Below, in pieces: positions 35,069 through 43,691 of a stretch of 64,000 nt of DNA; the first letter of the stretch is position 1; every line of letters begins with the position of its first letter. Below the pieces are notes generated by a model that was not told the DNA's origin, did no database searches, and saw nothing but the letters and a program-made list of their open reading frames with translations. Origin of the DNA: Chryseobacterium gleum. Its GTDB lineage: Bacteria > Bacteroidota > Bacteroidia > Flavobacteriales > Weeksellaceae. The stretch lies in the NCBI RefSeq assembly GCF_900636535.1, contig NZ_LR134289.1:5419501-5483500 (forward strand), read 5' to 3'. The position numbers and the translations under genes were made by a program.

Positions 35069-35839
35069 TTACTGATTTTCTTTCCAGAGATTAGCAAAGT
35101 GTATAAAATCTGCAACACTAAGTTCTTCAGCTCTTTTGTCAAGAAATTCATGACCTTTTAAAGCTTCAGGAGTGTTTAGTATTTTCAAAGCATTGGAAAG
35201 CTTTTTTCTCCTTTGATTGAATCCTGCTTTTACAATCTGTTTAAAAAGAACTTCGTTCCCTGCAAGGCCTTCCTTCGGATTTCTTGTAAGTCTGATGACT
35301 CCTGATTTTACCTTTGGTGGCGGATTGAAGACATTCTCATGTACGGTAAACATATACGATACATCATAATAAGCCTGTATCAAAACTGAAAGAATACCGT
35401 AATCTTTAGTTCTAGGAACGGCAGCGGTTCTTTCCGCTACCTCTTTCTGGAACATTCCTACCATTTCCGGAATCAGCTGATAATGATCCACAATCTGAAA
35501 CAGAATCTGGGAAGAAATATTATAAGGGAAATTACCGATGATGGCAATCTGATCCTCCTTAATGAAGTTGAAATCCTGCTTCAGGAAATCTCCTACAAAA
35601 GTTTCTTCTGTAACCTTTGTATAATTATTTTTCAGGTATTCGATAGATTCCGTATCGATTTCTGCAAGGTAGATGTTCTGATCCTTTTCAAGAAGATATT
35701 TAGTAAGAACGCCCATTCCGGGACCCACTTCCATGATATTATTATAGTTCTCAAAACTAAGGCCTTCTACGATTTTCCTTGCGATGTTTTCATCTGTCAG
35801 GAAGTGCTGCCCCAGATGTTTTTTTGCTTTTACACTCAA
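35069..35839 (-). CDS. rsmA: 16S rRNA (adenine(1518)-N(6)/adenine(1519)-N(6))-dimethyltransferase
   Basis: A 256-residue KsgA/RsmA enzyme that dimethylates two adenosines in helix 45 of 16S rRNA during small-subunit assembly, using SAM. The N-terminal KKHLGQHFLTDENIARKIV opening, SAM motif I MEVGPGMGVLTKYLLE (~38-53) and catalytic motif IV GNFPYNISSQILF (~103) are typical; the motif IV tetrad reads NFPY, versus the commonest NLPY. The C-terminal domain has FNQRRKKLSNAL. Divergent from ftsX, with a 91-base spacer. Confidence 0.96.
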   Translation of the reverse strand: MSVKAKKHLGQHFLTDENIARKIVEGLSFENYNNIMEVGPGMGVLTKYLLEKDQNIYLAEIDTESIEYLKNNYTKVTEETFVGDFLKQDFNFIKEDQIAIIGNFPYNISSQILFQIVDHYQLIPEMVGMFQKEVAERTAAVPRTKDYGILSVLIQAYYDVSYMFTVHENVFNPPPKVKSGVIRLTRNPKEGLAGNEVLFKQIVKAGFNQRRKKLSNALKILNTPEALKGHEFLDKRAEELSVADFIHFANLWKENQ

Positions 35840-35930
35840 AGTTTTTTATGATTTTATTAACAATGATTTTCTTTATTTCGTCCCAAATTTCGGAAGTTTT
35901 TTTCTATTTTAGCCAAAAATTTTAATATTA

Positions 35931-36830
35931 ATGGCTAAATCTGTAGATGAGTTTAATAAGAAAAGGCTTCGGTCCAGCAATATTACAGTAGTGATAAGTA
36001 TTGCCTTAGTGTTATTTTTGTTAGGATTAATGGGGCTTATTCTGATCAATGCCCAGAAGTATTCTGACTATATCAAAGAACAATTGGTGGTGAACGCCTA
36101 TTTTGATGAAAACTATGATGCTAAAGATTCTGTAAAAATTGCAAAACTTGAGGAAGAAACTTTTAAAAAGGTACAGTTATTAGCTCCTGTAAAAAAAGCA
36201 ACCTATATTTCAAGAGATATGGCGGCAAAAGAAGCCAAGAAAAGTATGGGAATCGACAGTGATGCATTGTTCGAGGAAAATATTTTCCCTTCTTCTATTG
36301 AAGTTGCTTTAAAACCGGAATTCGTAGATCCTGCCAAAATTGATGAAGCAATTAAAGAGATCAAGTCTGTTCCGGGAATTGTTGATGTTAAGAATGACAG
36401 CACTTTGATGGTGGATGTGTACAATAACCTGAGCAGAATCTTAAAATGGATCCTAGGATTTTCAATTTTGTTCCTGATATTGGCCGTTGTATTAATCAAC
36501 AACTCAATCCGTCTGAAAATATTCTCGAAGAGATTTATTATTAAAACAATGCAGCTGGTAGGGGCGAAAAGAAGATTTATCCTTAAACCTTTCATTGTGG
36601 AAGCTATTATCTTAGGAGCTATCGGCTCTGTAATAGGTCTTCTTGCTCTTGGAGGAGTCTGGTATTATTTTACAAGCCAGATTGGCTCTGCCTTTGTACA
36701 GGACAACAATCAGTATTTCTGGTTGATCATCCTGGTGCTTGGAGTAGGAATTTTTATTTCTGTCTTAAGTACGATTTTCGCTACATGGAGATTCTTAAAA
36801 TCAAACGTTGACGATTTATATTACTCTTAA
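35931..36830 (+). CDS. ftsX: Cell division ABC transporter permease FtsX
   Basis: A 299-residue inner-membrane protein with the FtsX layout: TM1 at ~18-42, a periplasmic domain (~43-170), then three more TM helices (~172-195, 222-245 and 265-290) with the NNSIRLKIFSKRFIIKTMQLVGA loop and a final FLKSNVDDLYYS. FtsX couples the ATPase FtsE to periplasmic peptidoglycan hydrolase activation at the septum. ftsE is not adjacent, which is usual in Bacteroidota. It is followed at a 2-base gap by the DUF3098 gene, then uppP and truB, a cell-envelope cluster conserved in the phylum. Confidence 0.94.
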   Translation: MAKSVDEFNKKRLRSSNITVVISIALVLFLLGLMGLILINAQKYSDYIKEQLVVNAYFDENYDAKDSVKIAKLEEETFKKVQLLAPVKKATYISRDMAAKEAKKSMGIDSDALFEENIFPSSIEVALKPEFVDPAKIDEAIKEIKSVPGIVDVKNDSTLMVDVYNNLSRILKWILGFSILFLILAVVLINNSIRLKIFSKRFIIKTMQLVGAKRRFILKPFIVEAIILGAIGSVIGLLALGGVWYYFTSQIGSAFVQDNNQYFWLIILVLGVGIFISVLSTIFATWRFLKSNVDDLYYS

Positions 36831-36832
36831 TA

Positions 36833-37129
36833 ATGAGGAAAAAAACAAATAAATTTTCCGCTTCAGACTTTGGACGTGAAGCTGAAGTGCCACAGGAAAA
36901 CGCTTTCTATTTCGGGCAGCAGAATTTCAAATGGATGCTGATAGGGCTTGCATTTATTGTAGTAGGATTTCTACTGATGATGGGGCCTGATGCTAATACA
37001 GTAGATGGAAAATTTGATCCGAACTCATGGAATGACGATATCTTTTCTATCAGAAGAATCAGGATAGCGCCTCTGTTTGTCGTAATCGGTTTTGTAATAG
37101 AAGTGTACGCAATCTTAAAAAGAAAATAA
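36833..37129 (+). CDS. DUF3098 domain-containing membrane protein
   Basis: A 98-residue protein with two hydrophobic helices (~33-52 and ~76-95) around a short loop containing DPNSWNDDIFSIRRIRIAP, the signature of DUF3098. The N-terminal ~30 residues are polar. Start two bases after ftsX, so translation is coupled. Function unknown; its constant position between ftsX and uppP in Bacteroidota suggests a role with the divisome or envelope (inference). Confidence 0.9.
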   Translation: MRKKTNKFSASDFGREAEVPQENAFYFGQQNFKWMLIGLAFIVVGFLLMMGPDANTVDGKFDPNSWNDDIFSIRRIRIAPLFVVIGFVIEVYAILKRK

Positions 37130-37144
37130 ATAATAATTTTATTT

Positions 37145-37219
37145 AAGGATTAAAAAATTTAAGAATTGAAAGATGTAAGCTAATGAGCTGTTTTTTAATT
37201 CTTAAATCTTTTAATCTTT
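37145..37219 (+). repeat. 23-bp inverted repeat upstream of uppP
   Basis: Arm 37145-37167 (starts AAGGATTAAAAAATTTAAG) and arm 37197-37219 (starts AATTCTTAAATC) pair over 23 positions with two mismatches around a 29-base loop. It ends 17 bases before the uppP ATG. Too AT-rich and without a clean T tail for an ordinary terminator; it could fold in mRNA and affect uppP translation. Confidence 0.6.
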
Positions 37220-37236
37220 TTAATTTTTAAAAGAAT

Positions 37237-38055
37237 ATGGATTTAATCAAAGCAATTATTATTGCCATCGTAGAAGGGCTTACGGAATACCTTCCGATTT
37301 CTTCAACGGCACATATGGGATTTACAGCGAATCTTATGGGGTTGGAAGAAACAGAATTTTTAAAAATGTTTCAGGTGTCTATTCAGTTTGGAGCCATTTT
37401 ATCTGTAGTGGTAGCATACTGGAAAAAGTTTTTTGATTTAAATAATATTCAGTTCTATTTCAAACTTGCTTTTGCTGTAGTTCCGGCTCTTGTACTGGGG
37501 TATTTATTTGATGATAAAATTGAGGCTGTTCTTGGAAATCAGATTGCGATCTCTTCAGTATTGGTGTTAGGTGGTGTAGTTTTACTATTTGCTGATGAAT
37601 GGTTTAAGAATCCTAAAATTGATGACGAAAAAGGAATTACGATAAGAAAAGCTGTTACCATTGGTTTCTGGCAATGTCTTGCAATGATGCCGGGTACAAG
37701 CCGTAGTGCTGCTTCTATTATTGGAGGAATGACACAGGGCCTTACAAGAAAAGCTGCTGCAGAATTCTCTTTCTTCCTTGCAGTACCTACGATGCTGGCA
37801 GTAACGGTATACTCGGTTTTTGTTAAGACCTGGGGAAAAGAAACAGCCAATCCACAAAAAGGATATGAAATGATCATGGCTTCGCAGGATCACATTATGA
37901 TCTTTGTGATCGGAAATATAGTGGCATTTATCGTGGCTCTTATTGCGATCAAAGCATTCATTGGAGTACTTAATAAATATGGATTTAAACCTTGGGGCTG
38001 GTACCGTATTTTTGTAGGAATTGCCCTGTTGATTTACTTTTATTTCTTTAAATAG
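37237..38055 (+). CDS. uppP: Undecaprenyl-diphosphate phosphatase
   Basis: A 272-residue polytopic membrane enzyme (BacA/UppP) that dephosphorylates undecaprenyl diphosphate to recycle the lipid carrier for peptidoglycan and O-antigen synthesis; it gives bacitracin resistance when abundant. Motif 1 is EGLTEYLPISSTAHM (Glu13, Glu17, Ser22/Ser23, His26) and motif 2 PGTSRSAASI (Arg155). About eight TM helices. The TAG stop overlaps the GTG of the next frame by one base. Part of the ftsX-DUF3098-uppP-truB cluster. Confidence 0.96.
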   Translation: MDLIKAIIIAIVEGLTEYLPISSTAHMGFTANLMGLEETEFLKMFQVSIQFGAILSVVVAYWKKFFDLNNIQFYFKLAFAVVPALVLGYLFDDKIEAVLGNQIAISSVLVLGGVVLLFADEWFKNPKIDDEKGITIRKAVTIGFWQCLAMMPGTSRSAASIIGGMTQGLTRKAAAEFSFFLAVPTMLAVTVYSVFVKTWGKETANPQKGYEMIMASQDHIMIFVIGNIVAFIVALIAIKAFIGVLNKYGFKPWGWYRIFVGIALLIYFYFFK

Positions 38056-38471
38056 TGCAAAAAATATTATTTAAAAAGAAATTTGTTAATGCTCTTTGCT
38101 TGTTATTTTTTATCCTCGGTGGCTTTATCATTATTCCTTTAAATATTCATCCTTTTGCTTATAATGTAGGTTTAAAACATAATATTTTTGCAATAAGTAT
38201 TCTTATTTTTGCAATTGTAATTTTCATTTTCTTGATTAACAAAAAAAGAATTGCAATACAATTAATAAATATTTACCTCGTATTAGTTTTATTAATAAAT
38301 AGTAAATCTTTTATTGCTTTATTTTTTAATCATAATTCTGATTATATTCATTATTATTATAAAGCTGTAATAACTATATTTTTAGTAATTCTTCTTTATC
38401 TTGTCAATAAATATAAAGTTAGTTTCAAACAAGTGGAAGAAATAAATAATATTGGAAAAAATGACCGCTGA
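38055..38471 (+). CDS. Very AT-rich orphan membrane protein between uppP and truB
   Basis: A 138-residue frame with a GTG start that shares a base with the uppP stop and an end overlapping truB by 11 bases. About four hydrophobic helices (residues ~9-28, 42-61, 68-88 and 104-121) joined by short basic loops; the tail is KQVEEINNIGKNDR. Hand count over 38101-38460 gives 68 G/C of 360 (about 19%), against about 36% in the first 120 bases of truB checked. Cys, Trp and Met are nearly absent. No family recognised. The tight overlaps on both sides argue that it is translated, but the composition suggests late acquisition or weak constraint. Function unknown. Confidence 0.65.
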   Translation: MQKILFKKKFVNALCLLFFILGGFIIIPLNIHPFAYNVGLKHNIFAISILIFAIVIFIFLINKKRIAIQLINIYLVLVLLINSKSFIALFFNHNSDYIHYYYKAVITIFLVILLYLVNKYKVSFKQVEEINNIGKNDR

Positions 38472-39159
38472 AGAACTGAAATCAGGATACATTTTTTTAT
38501 TGGATAAGCCCTTGGACTGGACTTCCTTTCAGGCTGTCAATAAAATGAAATATAAACTTAAAAGGGAATTTGATCTTCCTAAAAAATTTAAAATCGGACA
38601 TGCCGGAACTTTAGATCCAAGAGCAACCGGGCTTTTGATTGTCTGCTGTGGAAAGTTCACAAAGAAAATTCCAGAGATCCAGGATGCTCCTAAAGAATAC
38701 TGGACAGAGATCAAGATTGGGGTACAGACGGAGTCCTATGATACTGAAAAGCCTGAAATCCTTCATCAGGATATCTCTCATATTACTGAAGAACAGGTAA
38801 AAGAAGTTCTGGAGAAATTTGTCGGAGAAATTGAACAGAAACCACCGGTTTATTCAGCCATTAAAATTGATGGGGAAAGAGCTTACAACCTTGCCAGAGC
38901 AGGCGAAGAAGTTGAAATGAAGGCAAGAAAAACAACCATTCATTATATTAAAGATATCAAAATAGATTTTCCTCTTGTAAGTTTTATGGTGGGATGCTCA
39001 AAAGGAACCTACATCAGAAGCCTGGCTCATGATATCGGGCAGGAACTGGGAGTAGGAGCTTATCTGACACAGCTGAGACGTACCAAAATCGGTGATTATG
39101 CAATTGAAGATGCTACAGATCAGTTCCTGAATAATGATTACAGATTCGAAAGCCTGTAA
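38461..39159 (+). CDS. truB: tRNA pseudouridine(55) synthase
   Basis: TruB makes the universally conserved pseudouridine 55 in the T loop of tRNAs. From ATG 38461 the product is 232 residues. The catalytic motif GHAGTLDPRATGLL holds the nucleophile Asp52, and KPPVYSAIKIDGERAYNLAR and CSKGTYIRSLAHDIG are family motifs II/III. An upstream TTG at 38452 is possible but would add three residues not in the family. It overlaps the AT-rich frame before it and probably belongs to the uppP transcript. Confidence 0.95.
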   Translation: MTAEELKSGYIFLLDKPLDWTSFQAVNKMKYKLKREFDLPKKFKIGHAGTLDPRATGLLIVCCGKFTKKIPEIQDAPKEYWTEIKIGVQTESYDTEKPEILHQDISHITEEQVKEVLEKFVGEIEQKPPVYSAIKIDGERAYNLARAGEEVEMKARKTTIHYIKDIKIDFPLVSFMVGCSKGTYIRSLAHDIGQELGVGAYLTQLRRTKIGDYAIEDATDQFLNNDYRFESL

Positions 39160-39268
39160 GAATATGAATGGCATAAGCCTTACAATAGTGATGATATTTT
39201 TTTACAGGCTTAAATTACGGAATTACTATTTTCAGCAATAAAAATTATACCGGCTACGGAAAAGACTA

Positions 39269-39991
39269 ATGGAAAAGACGCGTATCAATAAATATTTATC
39301 AGAAGTAGGATACTGCTCAAGAAGAGCAGCAGATAAGCTTTTGGAAGAGGGAAGAATCAAAATAAACGGAAAAATTCCTGAGCTGGGAACAAAAGTTTCA
39401 GACGAAGATCTTGTAGAAGTAGATGGGAAACCGATCAGAGAACCTCAGGAAAAACCGGTATATATTGTTTTTAATAAACCGGTAGGAATTGTTTGTACCA
39501 CAGATACAAAACGAGAAAAGAATAATATTGTAGACTATATCAACCATCCGAAAAGGATTTTTCCTATCGGCAGACTGGATAAACCTAGTGAAGGACTTAT
39601 TCTTTTAACAAGTGACGGTGATATTGTCAATAAAATTCTGAGAGCCCGTAATAATCACGAGAAAGAATATTTAGTTCGTGTCGATAAACCAATCACTCCA
39701 AAGTTTCTGGAAAAAATGAGAAACGGTGTTCCGATTCTTGATACCATTACCAGAAAATGTAAAGTTGAGAAGATTGATGAAATGAATTTCAGAATCATTC
39801 TTACTCAGGGTCTCAACAGACAGATCCGAAGAATGTGCGAATATCTCGGATATGAAGTAAAAAAGCTGAAACGAATCCGCATCATGAATATCAAGCTTGA
39901 TCTTCCGGTAGGAAAGTGGAGAGATCTGACTGATGATGAGCTTAATACGCTAAACGCTTTACTGGCTGATTCCAGTAAAACCTTTGATTAA
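39269..39991 (+). CDS. rluF: 23S rRNA pseudouridine synthase, RluF-type (RsuA family)
   Basis: A 240-residue pseudouridine synthase with an N-terminal S4 RNA-binding domain (residues ~3-60, [20 protein letters not shown]) and the RsuA/RluB/E/F catalytic domain. The catalytic Asp104 is in [10 protein letters not shown]. The segments [19 protein letters not shown] and [12 protein letters not shown] and the end of the motif [14 protein letters not shown] match RluF, which modifies U2604 of 23S rRNA (and tRNA-Tyr in E. coli). Other RsuA-type members are not fully excluded. A 110-base gap with no terminator follows truB. Confidence 0.9.
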   Translation: MEKTRINKYLSEVGYCSRRAADKLLEEGRIKINGKIPELGTKVSDEDLVEVDGKPIREPQEKPVYIVFNKPVGIVCTTDTKREKNNIVDYINHPKRIFPIGRLDKPSEGLILLTSDGDIVNKILRARNNHEKEYLVRVDKPITPKFLEKMRNGVPILDTITRKCKVEKIDEMNFRIILTQGLNRQIRRMCEYLGYEVKKLKRIRIMNIKLDLPVGKWRDLTDDELNTLNALLADSSKTFD

Positions 39992-40153
39992 AAGCAGAAT
40001 TTTTTTAACGATTTTAATTTCTTACTATTCGGTATTATAATCGGATGGTATTTTTTTTATTAGTGATGATTTTTCACATATTGGTGTAATATATTTTATT
40101 TTTTACAGGAATTATATTATATTTATAAGACTAACAACCATAATCATAAAATC

Positions 40154-41377
40154 ATGAAATTAAAATTTAATTCAGTGTTCCTGTTTATTACGTTGGCAAT
40201 ATTTACGAGTTGTCTGAACGAGAATCACAATCCCTACCATCCCCATAACACTTCGTTTTACATTGATTACAGAAGCTTAAAAGGAGCATCAGACGGAATG
40301 GCCGTTATAGAGCTTGATCCCGAAGCTCCGAATTTTGGAAACATCAGCAGTAAGCTTGAATTGGGTATTGGGGTATTGCCACATCATATTTATTACAATC
40401 TTGATGCAAAAAAAATGTTTACAACAGCTTTGGGAGGCAGTTACCTCTATGAAGTAAAAACGGGAAAAGATCAGAATGGGCAGCCAAAACTCATAAGTGC
40501 AACTTCTATTGATACCGGTGAGAATACGGTAGGTGAAAATTTATTTTTCACTAATGACGGAAGGTACTTTATGACCTTCATGGGTGGGGCAGGAGGTCCG
40601 AAAGATGGGAGCATCGGGGTTTTTAACGCTAACAATAATCAGCTTATCAAGACGATTAAAGCACCTATTCAGAGTAATCCCAATAAATTTATCATGTATC
40701 CGCATGGTATTTCAGTTAATGAAGAAAAAGGGCTGATGATGGTAACCTCTACCATTCATCCGGATCTTACAACAGGGATGGGAAATACCTGTACTTTATT
40801 AGACCTGAATACTTATGAAATCAAAGAAACCTATCAGGTAGCAGATTCACCAACAGATTTGTCTGCTCCTGTTGAAGTTTTACTGCTGCGTGGAAAATTT
40901 CCACAGTATGCGCTTGCTACAACCATGCTTGGAGGAGATATCTGGATAGCTCCATACAATAATACAACCAAAAAGTATGATGCCTTTACGAAGATCTTTG
41001 ACGGAAGCACACAAGGGTTAGGCTGGACACTTGAAATGTATATTGATGATACCAATAAACTTTACGTAAGTTTTGCAGATCCTGGAAAAGTGCTTGTGTT
41101 TGATATAAGCAATATTCCTCAGCTGAAACTTTTGAAAACTTTTGACGCTGATAAAGGAGCTCATCATATGGCTTTCTTTAAAACCAGATCAGGAAAAGAT
41201 GTTGTAGCGGTACAAAATAATCTATTGGATCTTCCTAATTTAAACTCCGGAACCATCAGTATTATTGATATTAATACCGGAAAAAAACTGGGGACAGTAG
41301 ATCTGCGTAACAAATATGGGATACTGCCGGAATCGATTGAAGGAACCAACGGCCCCAGCAGTTATATGCATCATTAA
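40154..41377 (+). CDS. Beta-propeller-like lipoprotein, function unknown
   Basis: A 407-residue lipoprotein: signal with lipobox IFTSC (Cys20). The remainder is strand-rich with repeated units of the kind seen in YncE/YVTN and SBP56-like propellers (for example HHIYYNLDAKKMFTTALG, GSIGVFNANNNQLIKTI, CTLLDLNTYEIKETY, KVLVFDISNIPQLKLLKTF and GTISIIDINTGKKLGTVDL). His residues near the blade starts (HHIYY, YPHGISV, AHHMAF) are arranged as in SBP56/methanethiol-oxidase-type proteins, but too loosely for assignment. Probably periplasmic-facing at a membrane. A bidirectional terminator separates it from the convergent helix-hairpin-helix gene. Confidence 0.8.
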   Translation: MKLKFNSVFLFITLAIFTSCLNENHNPYHPHNTSFYIDYRSLKGASDGMAVIELDPEAPNFGNISSKLELGIGVLPHHIYYNLDAKKMFTTALGGSYLYEVKTGKDQNGQPKLISATSIDTGENTVGENLFFTNDGRYFMTFMGGAGGPKDGSIGVFNANNNQLIKTIKAPIQSNPNKFIMYPHGISVNEEKGLMMVTSTIHPDLTTGMGNTCTLLDLNTYEIKETYQVADSPTDLSAPVEVLLLRGKFPQYALATTMLGGDIWIAPYNNTTKKYDAFTKIFDGSTQGLGWTLEMYIDDTNKLYVSFADPGKVLVFDISNIPQLKLLKTFDADKGAHHMAFFKTRSGKDVVAVQNNLLDLPNLNSGTISIIDINTGKKLGTVDLRNKYGILPESIEGTNGPSSYMHH

Positions 41378-41398
41378 AATTCAGTATTTAGCCTTAAT

Positions 41399-41433
41399 AA
41401 AACTATTCCGGGAGGTTATTTTGGAATAGTTTT
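41399..41433. terminator. Bidirectional terminator overlapping the stop codon of the convergent gene
   Basis: An 11-bp perfect stem AAAACTATTCC/GGAATAGTTTT (41399-41409, 41423-41433) with a 13-base loop and T-rich tails on both strands. The right arm includes bases of the TAA stop (41434-41432) of the minus-strand gene. Confidence 0.8.
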
Positions 41434-42694
41434 ATTTTATGTATAATTTCATTTTTTCTTCGTACTCGGGTTTTAATTTCAACAGTTTCCATATTTTTTT
41501 ATCATCCGGATTGCTGATCCGGTAGTATATGATTTTGTCTGCAGAGTATTTGAAATAAGGATGATTTTTAAGCCATTCTTCAGGTGCATCTACTAATGTA
41601 TACTTTGGAACATTGGCTGTATTCAGCGGTGCTGTTGAAATCAGCTTTTGAACAAGATCCTGATCAATATTATAAGTGCTTAGAATCTGCTGCTTATTCA
41701 TAAAACCTCCCAGCTTCTTTCTAAAACCAATGATTGAACCTGCGCTTCTTTCGTCCAGCCCGAACTCCATAAGCTGTTTGAAAGTAATCATATTAAGATC
41801 TGTTTTTGAAAAATCTGTTTTTTCCTGCTGTTTTTCCTGAAATTTAATGTACGGTTTCATTTCCTGAAATTTCTCAGCTGAAATCACAAAACATTTTTGC
41901 AGATCTTCAGGATTTTTAAAACTTCCCTGTAAATTCCTGTTGCGGTAATTCATGATGGTGGCTGCCTGCTTTTCTGAGAATCCAAGAGTTTTCCAATCCT
42001 CTAGATTGAGTTGGTTAGGATCAAAAGTATGATACTGAATTCTAGATTTTACAGGATTGTTTTTCGTAAAATTTCTGAAGTTTTCAGGAGTTTTTGCCGG
42101 CAGTAGAATATAGGGTTCAAGTTTGTTGTAATTTTCCGGAGAAATAATAAAGCATTCTTTAAATTTCTCTTTACTGATAAAGCTTCCGCCTAAATAATTT
42201 TTATACTTTATAATGGCTTCTGCCTGTCTTTCACTGAAGCCTATCCTGAGCCAGTCATCAGCAGATAACAGATCAGGATTGAACTTTCCTGAAATAATAA
42301 TTCCCTTCTTTTCAATTGTATTGAATCCTTTGGAATTTCCTTTTTCTGCCATTTCAGGAAGCATGATGAAAGATGCAAGTTCACTGAATTTTTCATCAGA
42401 AATAGCATAACATTTTCTCAGCTGTTCTTTTGATGTAAACTTTCCGCCTACGATATCTTTATACTTAAGAATGGTAGCAGTTTGCTGTTCTGAAAATCCC
42501 AGTTTCTTCCATTGCTCTTTGTTTAACGCATTGGGATCAAAATCTGCCAGACTTACAGGTGTTGAAGCATCTGCAATGAATGTAACCTCAGGAAAAGGCT
42601 CCTTTTCCCGGCTGGTATATTTCTGGTAGACAAATAAAACAGTCAGCAAGGTGACCATAAATGCCAGTTTTCGGTAATAGTTTTTTCTCATCAT
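41432..42694 (-). CDS. Membrane-anchored helix-hairpin-helix repeat protein
   Basis: A 420-residue protein with an N-terminal TM anchor (~9-24, KLAFMVTLLTVLFVYQ) and then tandem ComEA-like HhH units. The unit opening FDPNxLxxEDWxxLGFSExQAxxI recurs at ~50, ~120 and ~215, each followed by YKxxxGGxFxSKEQLxKCFxISxEKFxEL; a fourth unit (~295) starts TDLNMITFKQLMEFGLDE, and a fifth, degenerate one closes the protein. Four or five HhH repeats of ~65-80 residues on a membrane anchor suggest binding of DNA, perhaps during uptake at the periplasmic face, by analogy with ComEA; this is inference. Starts MMRK; either Met may be used. Confidence 0.85.
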   Translation of the reverse strand: MMRKNYYRKLAFMVTLLTVLFVYQKYTSREKEPFPEVTFIADASTPVSLADFDPNALNKEQWKKLGFSEQQTATILKYKDIVGGKFTSKEQLRKCYAISDEKFSELASFIMLPEMAEKGNSKGFNTIEKKGIIISGKFNPDLLSADDWLRIGFSERQAEAIIKYKNYLGGSFISKEKFKECFIISPENYNKLEPYILLPAKTPENFRNFTKNNPVKSRIQYHTFDPNQLNLEDWKTLGFSEKQAATIMNYRNRNLQGSFKNPEDLQKCFVISAEKFQEMKPYIKFQEKQQEKTDFSKTDLNMITFKQLMEFGLDERSAGSIIGFRKKLGGFMNKQQILSTYNIDQDLVQKLISTAPLNTANVPKYTLVDAPEEWLKNHPYFKYSADKIIYYRISNPDDKKIWKLLKLKPEYEEKMKLYIK

Positions 42695-42935
42695 GAAGTA
42701 AACTTATTGATAAAAATAAAACACAGCAATAGCTGATGATGAAATGGTTAAAGATTATACAGAGAAAGTGTTTTATTGTTTATAAGATAATGAGTATAAC
42801 GTTTTTATGTGATATAATTTCGTAATCGAAGCTAAAAGTTCTGGATGTTTTTTCTCTGTAGCATCTTTTCCTTCAAACGGCTTGGTTTTTGTAATTTTTT
42901 GCCATATCTATTCAACACCAATAATTAATAATACT

Positions 42936-43163
42936 ATGAAATACAGTGAAGCATTAAAATACAAGGAAGAGGCTTTGAAAAAAGCTGACAGTACCGTGGT
43001 TGACAATTACCATATTGTTATCGTTCCGGCTGATACAGCTGAAAGTACAAAATATATAGAAGAGTTCACCAAAAAACCTGAAAGCTTTAAAGATGATAGC
43101 TGTAAGAAATATTGTTCAAACGGAGAATATCTGGTAGTGAGTTTTAAAAAAAAGGATGAATAA
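42936..43163 (+). CDS. Small hypothetical protein, 75 residues
   Basis: A short frame from ATG 42936 (MKYSEALKYKEEALKKADS) to 43163. An in-frame TTG at 42882 would add 18 hydrophobic residues unlike the rest, so the later ATG is preferred. The product is soluble, charged and Lys/Glu rich, with the centre DNYHIVIVPADTAESTKYIEEF and a CKKYC pair near residue 57. No family recognised. A bidirectional terminator follows and separates it from the convergent merR gene. Coding confidence rests on clean codon use and a defined terminator. Confidence 0.65.
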   Translation: MKYSEALKYKEEALKKADSTVVDNYHIVIVPADTAESTKYIEEFTKKPESFKDDSCKKYCSNGEYLVVSFKKKDE

Positions 43164-43248
43164 TTTTTACCTGAATAAAGATCTCGAATTAACGAATGTT
43201 TTTTGCATTTCCATCTCAGTGAATAGCTCCATAAACAATCAATCAATA

Positions 43249-43280
43249 AAAAGCCGCCGCAATTTATTGCGGCGGCTTTT
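43249..43280. terminator. Bidirectional terminator, GC-rich
   Basis: A 14-bp perfect stem AAAAGCCGCCGCAA/TTGCGGCGGCTTTT (43249-43262, 43267-43280) with a TTTA loop between convergent genes. Confidence 0.93.
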
Positions 43281-43296
43281 CTATATTTTGAATACC

Positions 43297-43641
43297 TTAT
43301 TCACTATCCTTTTCTCCGAGAGATTCTTTCAGTTTAATAAGCTCAGCTTTTACAAACTCCAGCCGGTCGATCAGGGTGATGGTTTCGGAAATTTTACTGT
43401 TGGTCGTAAGAGCTACACGGGCTCCGTCAAGGGTGTAACCTTTTTCTTTTACCAAATGGTAGATCATCTGAAGATTTTTGATGTCTTCAGGGGTGAAATA
43501 TCGGTTTCCTTTTCTGTTTTTTTTAGGCTTGATAATCGGGAATTCCTGTTCCCAGTAGCGTATTAATGAAGTGTTTACATCGAATGCTTTTGCAACTTCT
43601 CCTATAGAATAATACAGTTTATCAGGTAAATTTATTTTCAT
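43297..43641 (-). CDS. MerR family transcriptional regulator
   Basis: A 114-residue protein whose N-terminus is a MerR winged-helix domain: YYSIGEVAKAFDVNTSLIRYWEQEFPIIKP (residues ~10-39), then GNRYFTPEDIKNLQMIY, followed by a helical dimerisation region to the end. No effector-binding domain or metal-binding cysteines are seen, so this is the short, DNA-binding-plus-dimerisation form common in Bacteroidota. ATG 43641 is used, since the only upstream in-frame start (TTG 43662) lies inside the promoter -7 box. Regulon unknown. Confidence 0.92.
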   Translation of the reverse strand: MKINLPDKLYYSIGEVAKAFDVNTSLIRYWEQEFPIIKPKKNRKGNRYFTPEDIKNLQMIYHLVKEKGYTLDGARVALTTNSKISETITLIDRLEFVKAELIKLKESLGEKDSE

Positions 43642-43659
43642 TTTACAACTCCTAAACTT

Positions 43660-43691
43660 CAAAGATAAAAATTTTTTAAAGTTTTATCCAA
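43660..43691 (-). promoter_or_regulatory. Flavobacterial promoter for merR
   Basis: On the minus strand TTG (43691-43689), a 21-base spacer and TATCTTTG (43667-43660). The -7 box lies 19 bases before the ATG at 43641. Confidence 0.65.

Noticed and set aside
43156..43566. Plus-strand frame of 136 codons opposite merR
   Set aside because: It runs through a bidirectional terminator and is antisense to a clear MerR protein.
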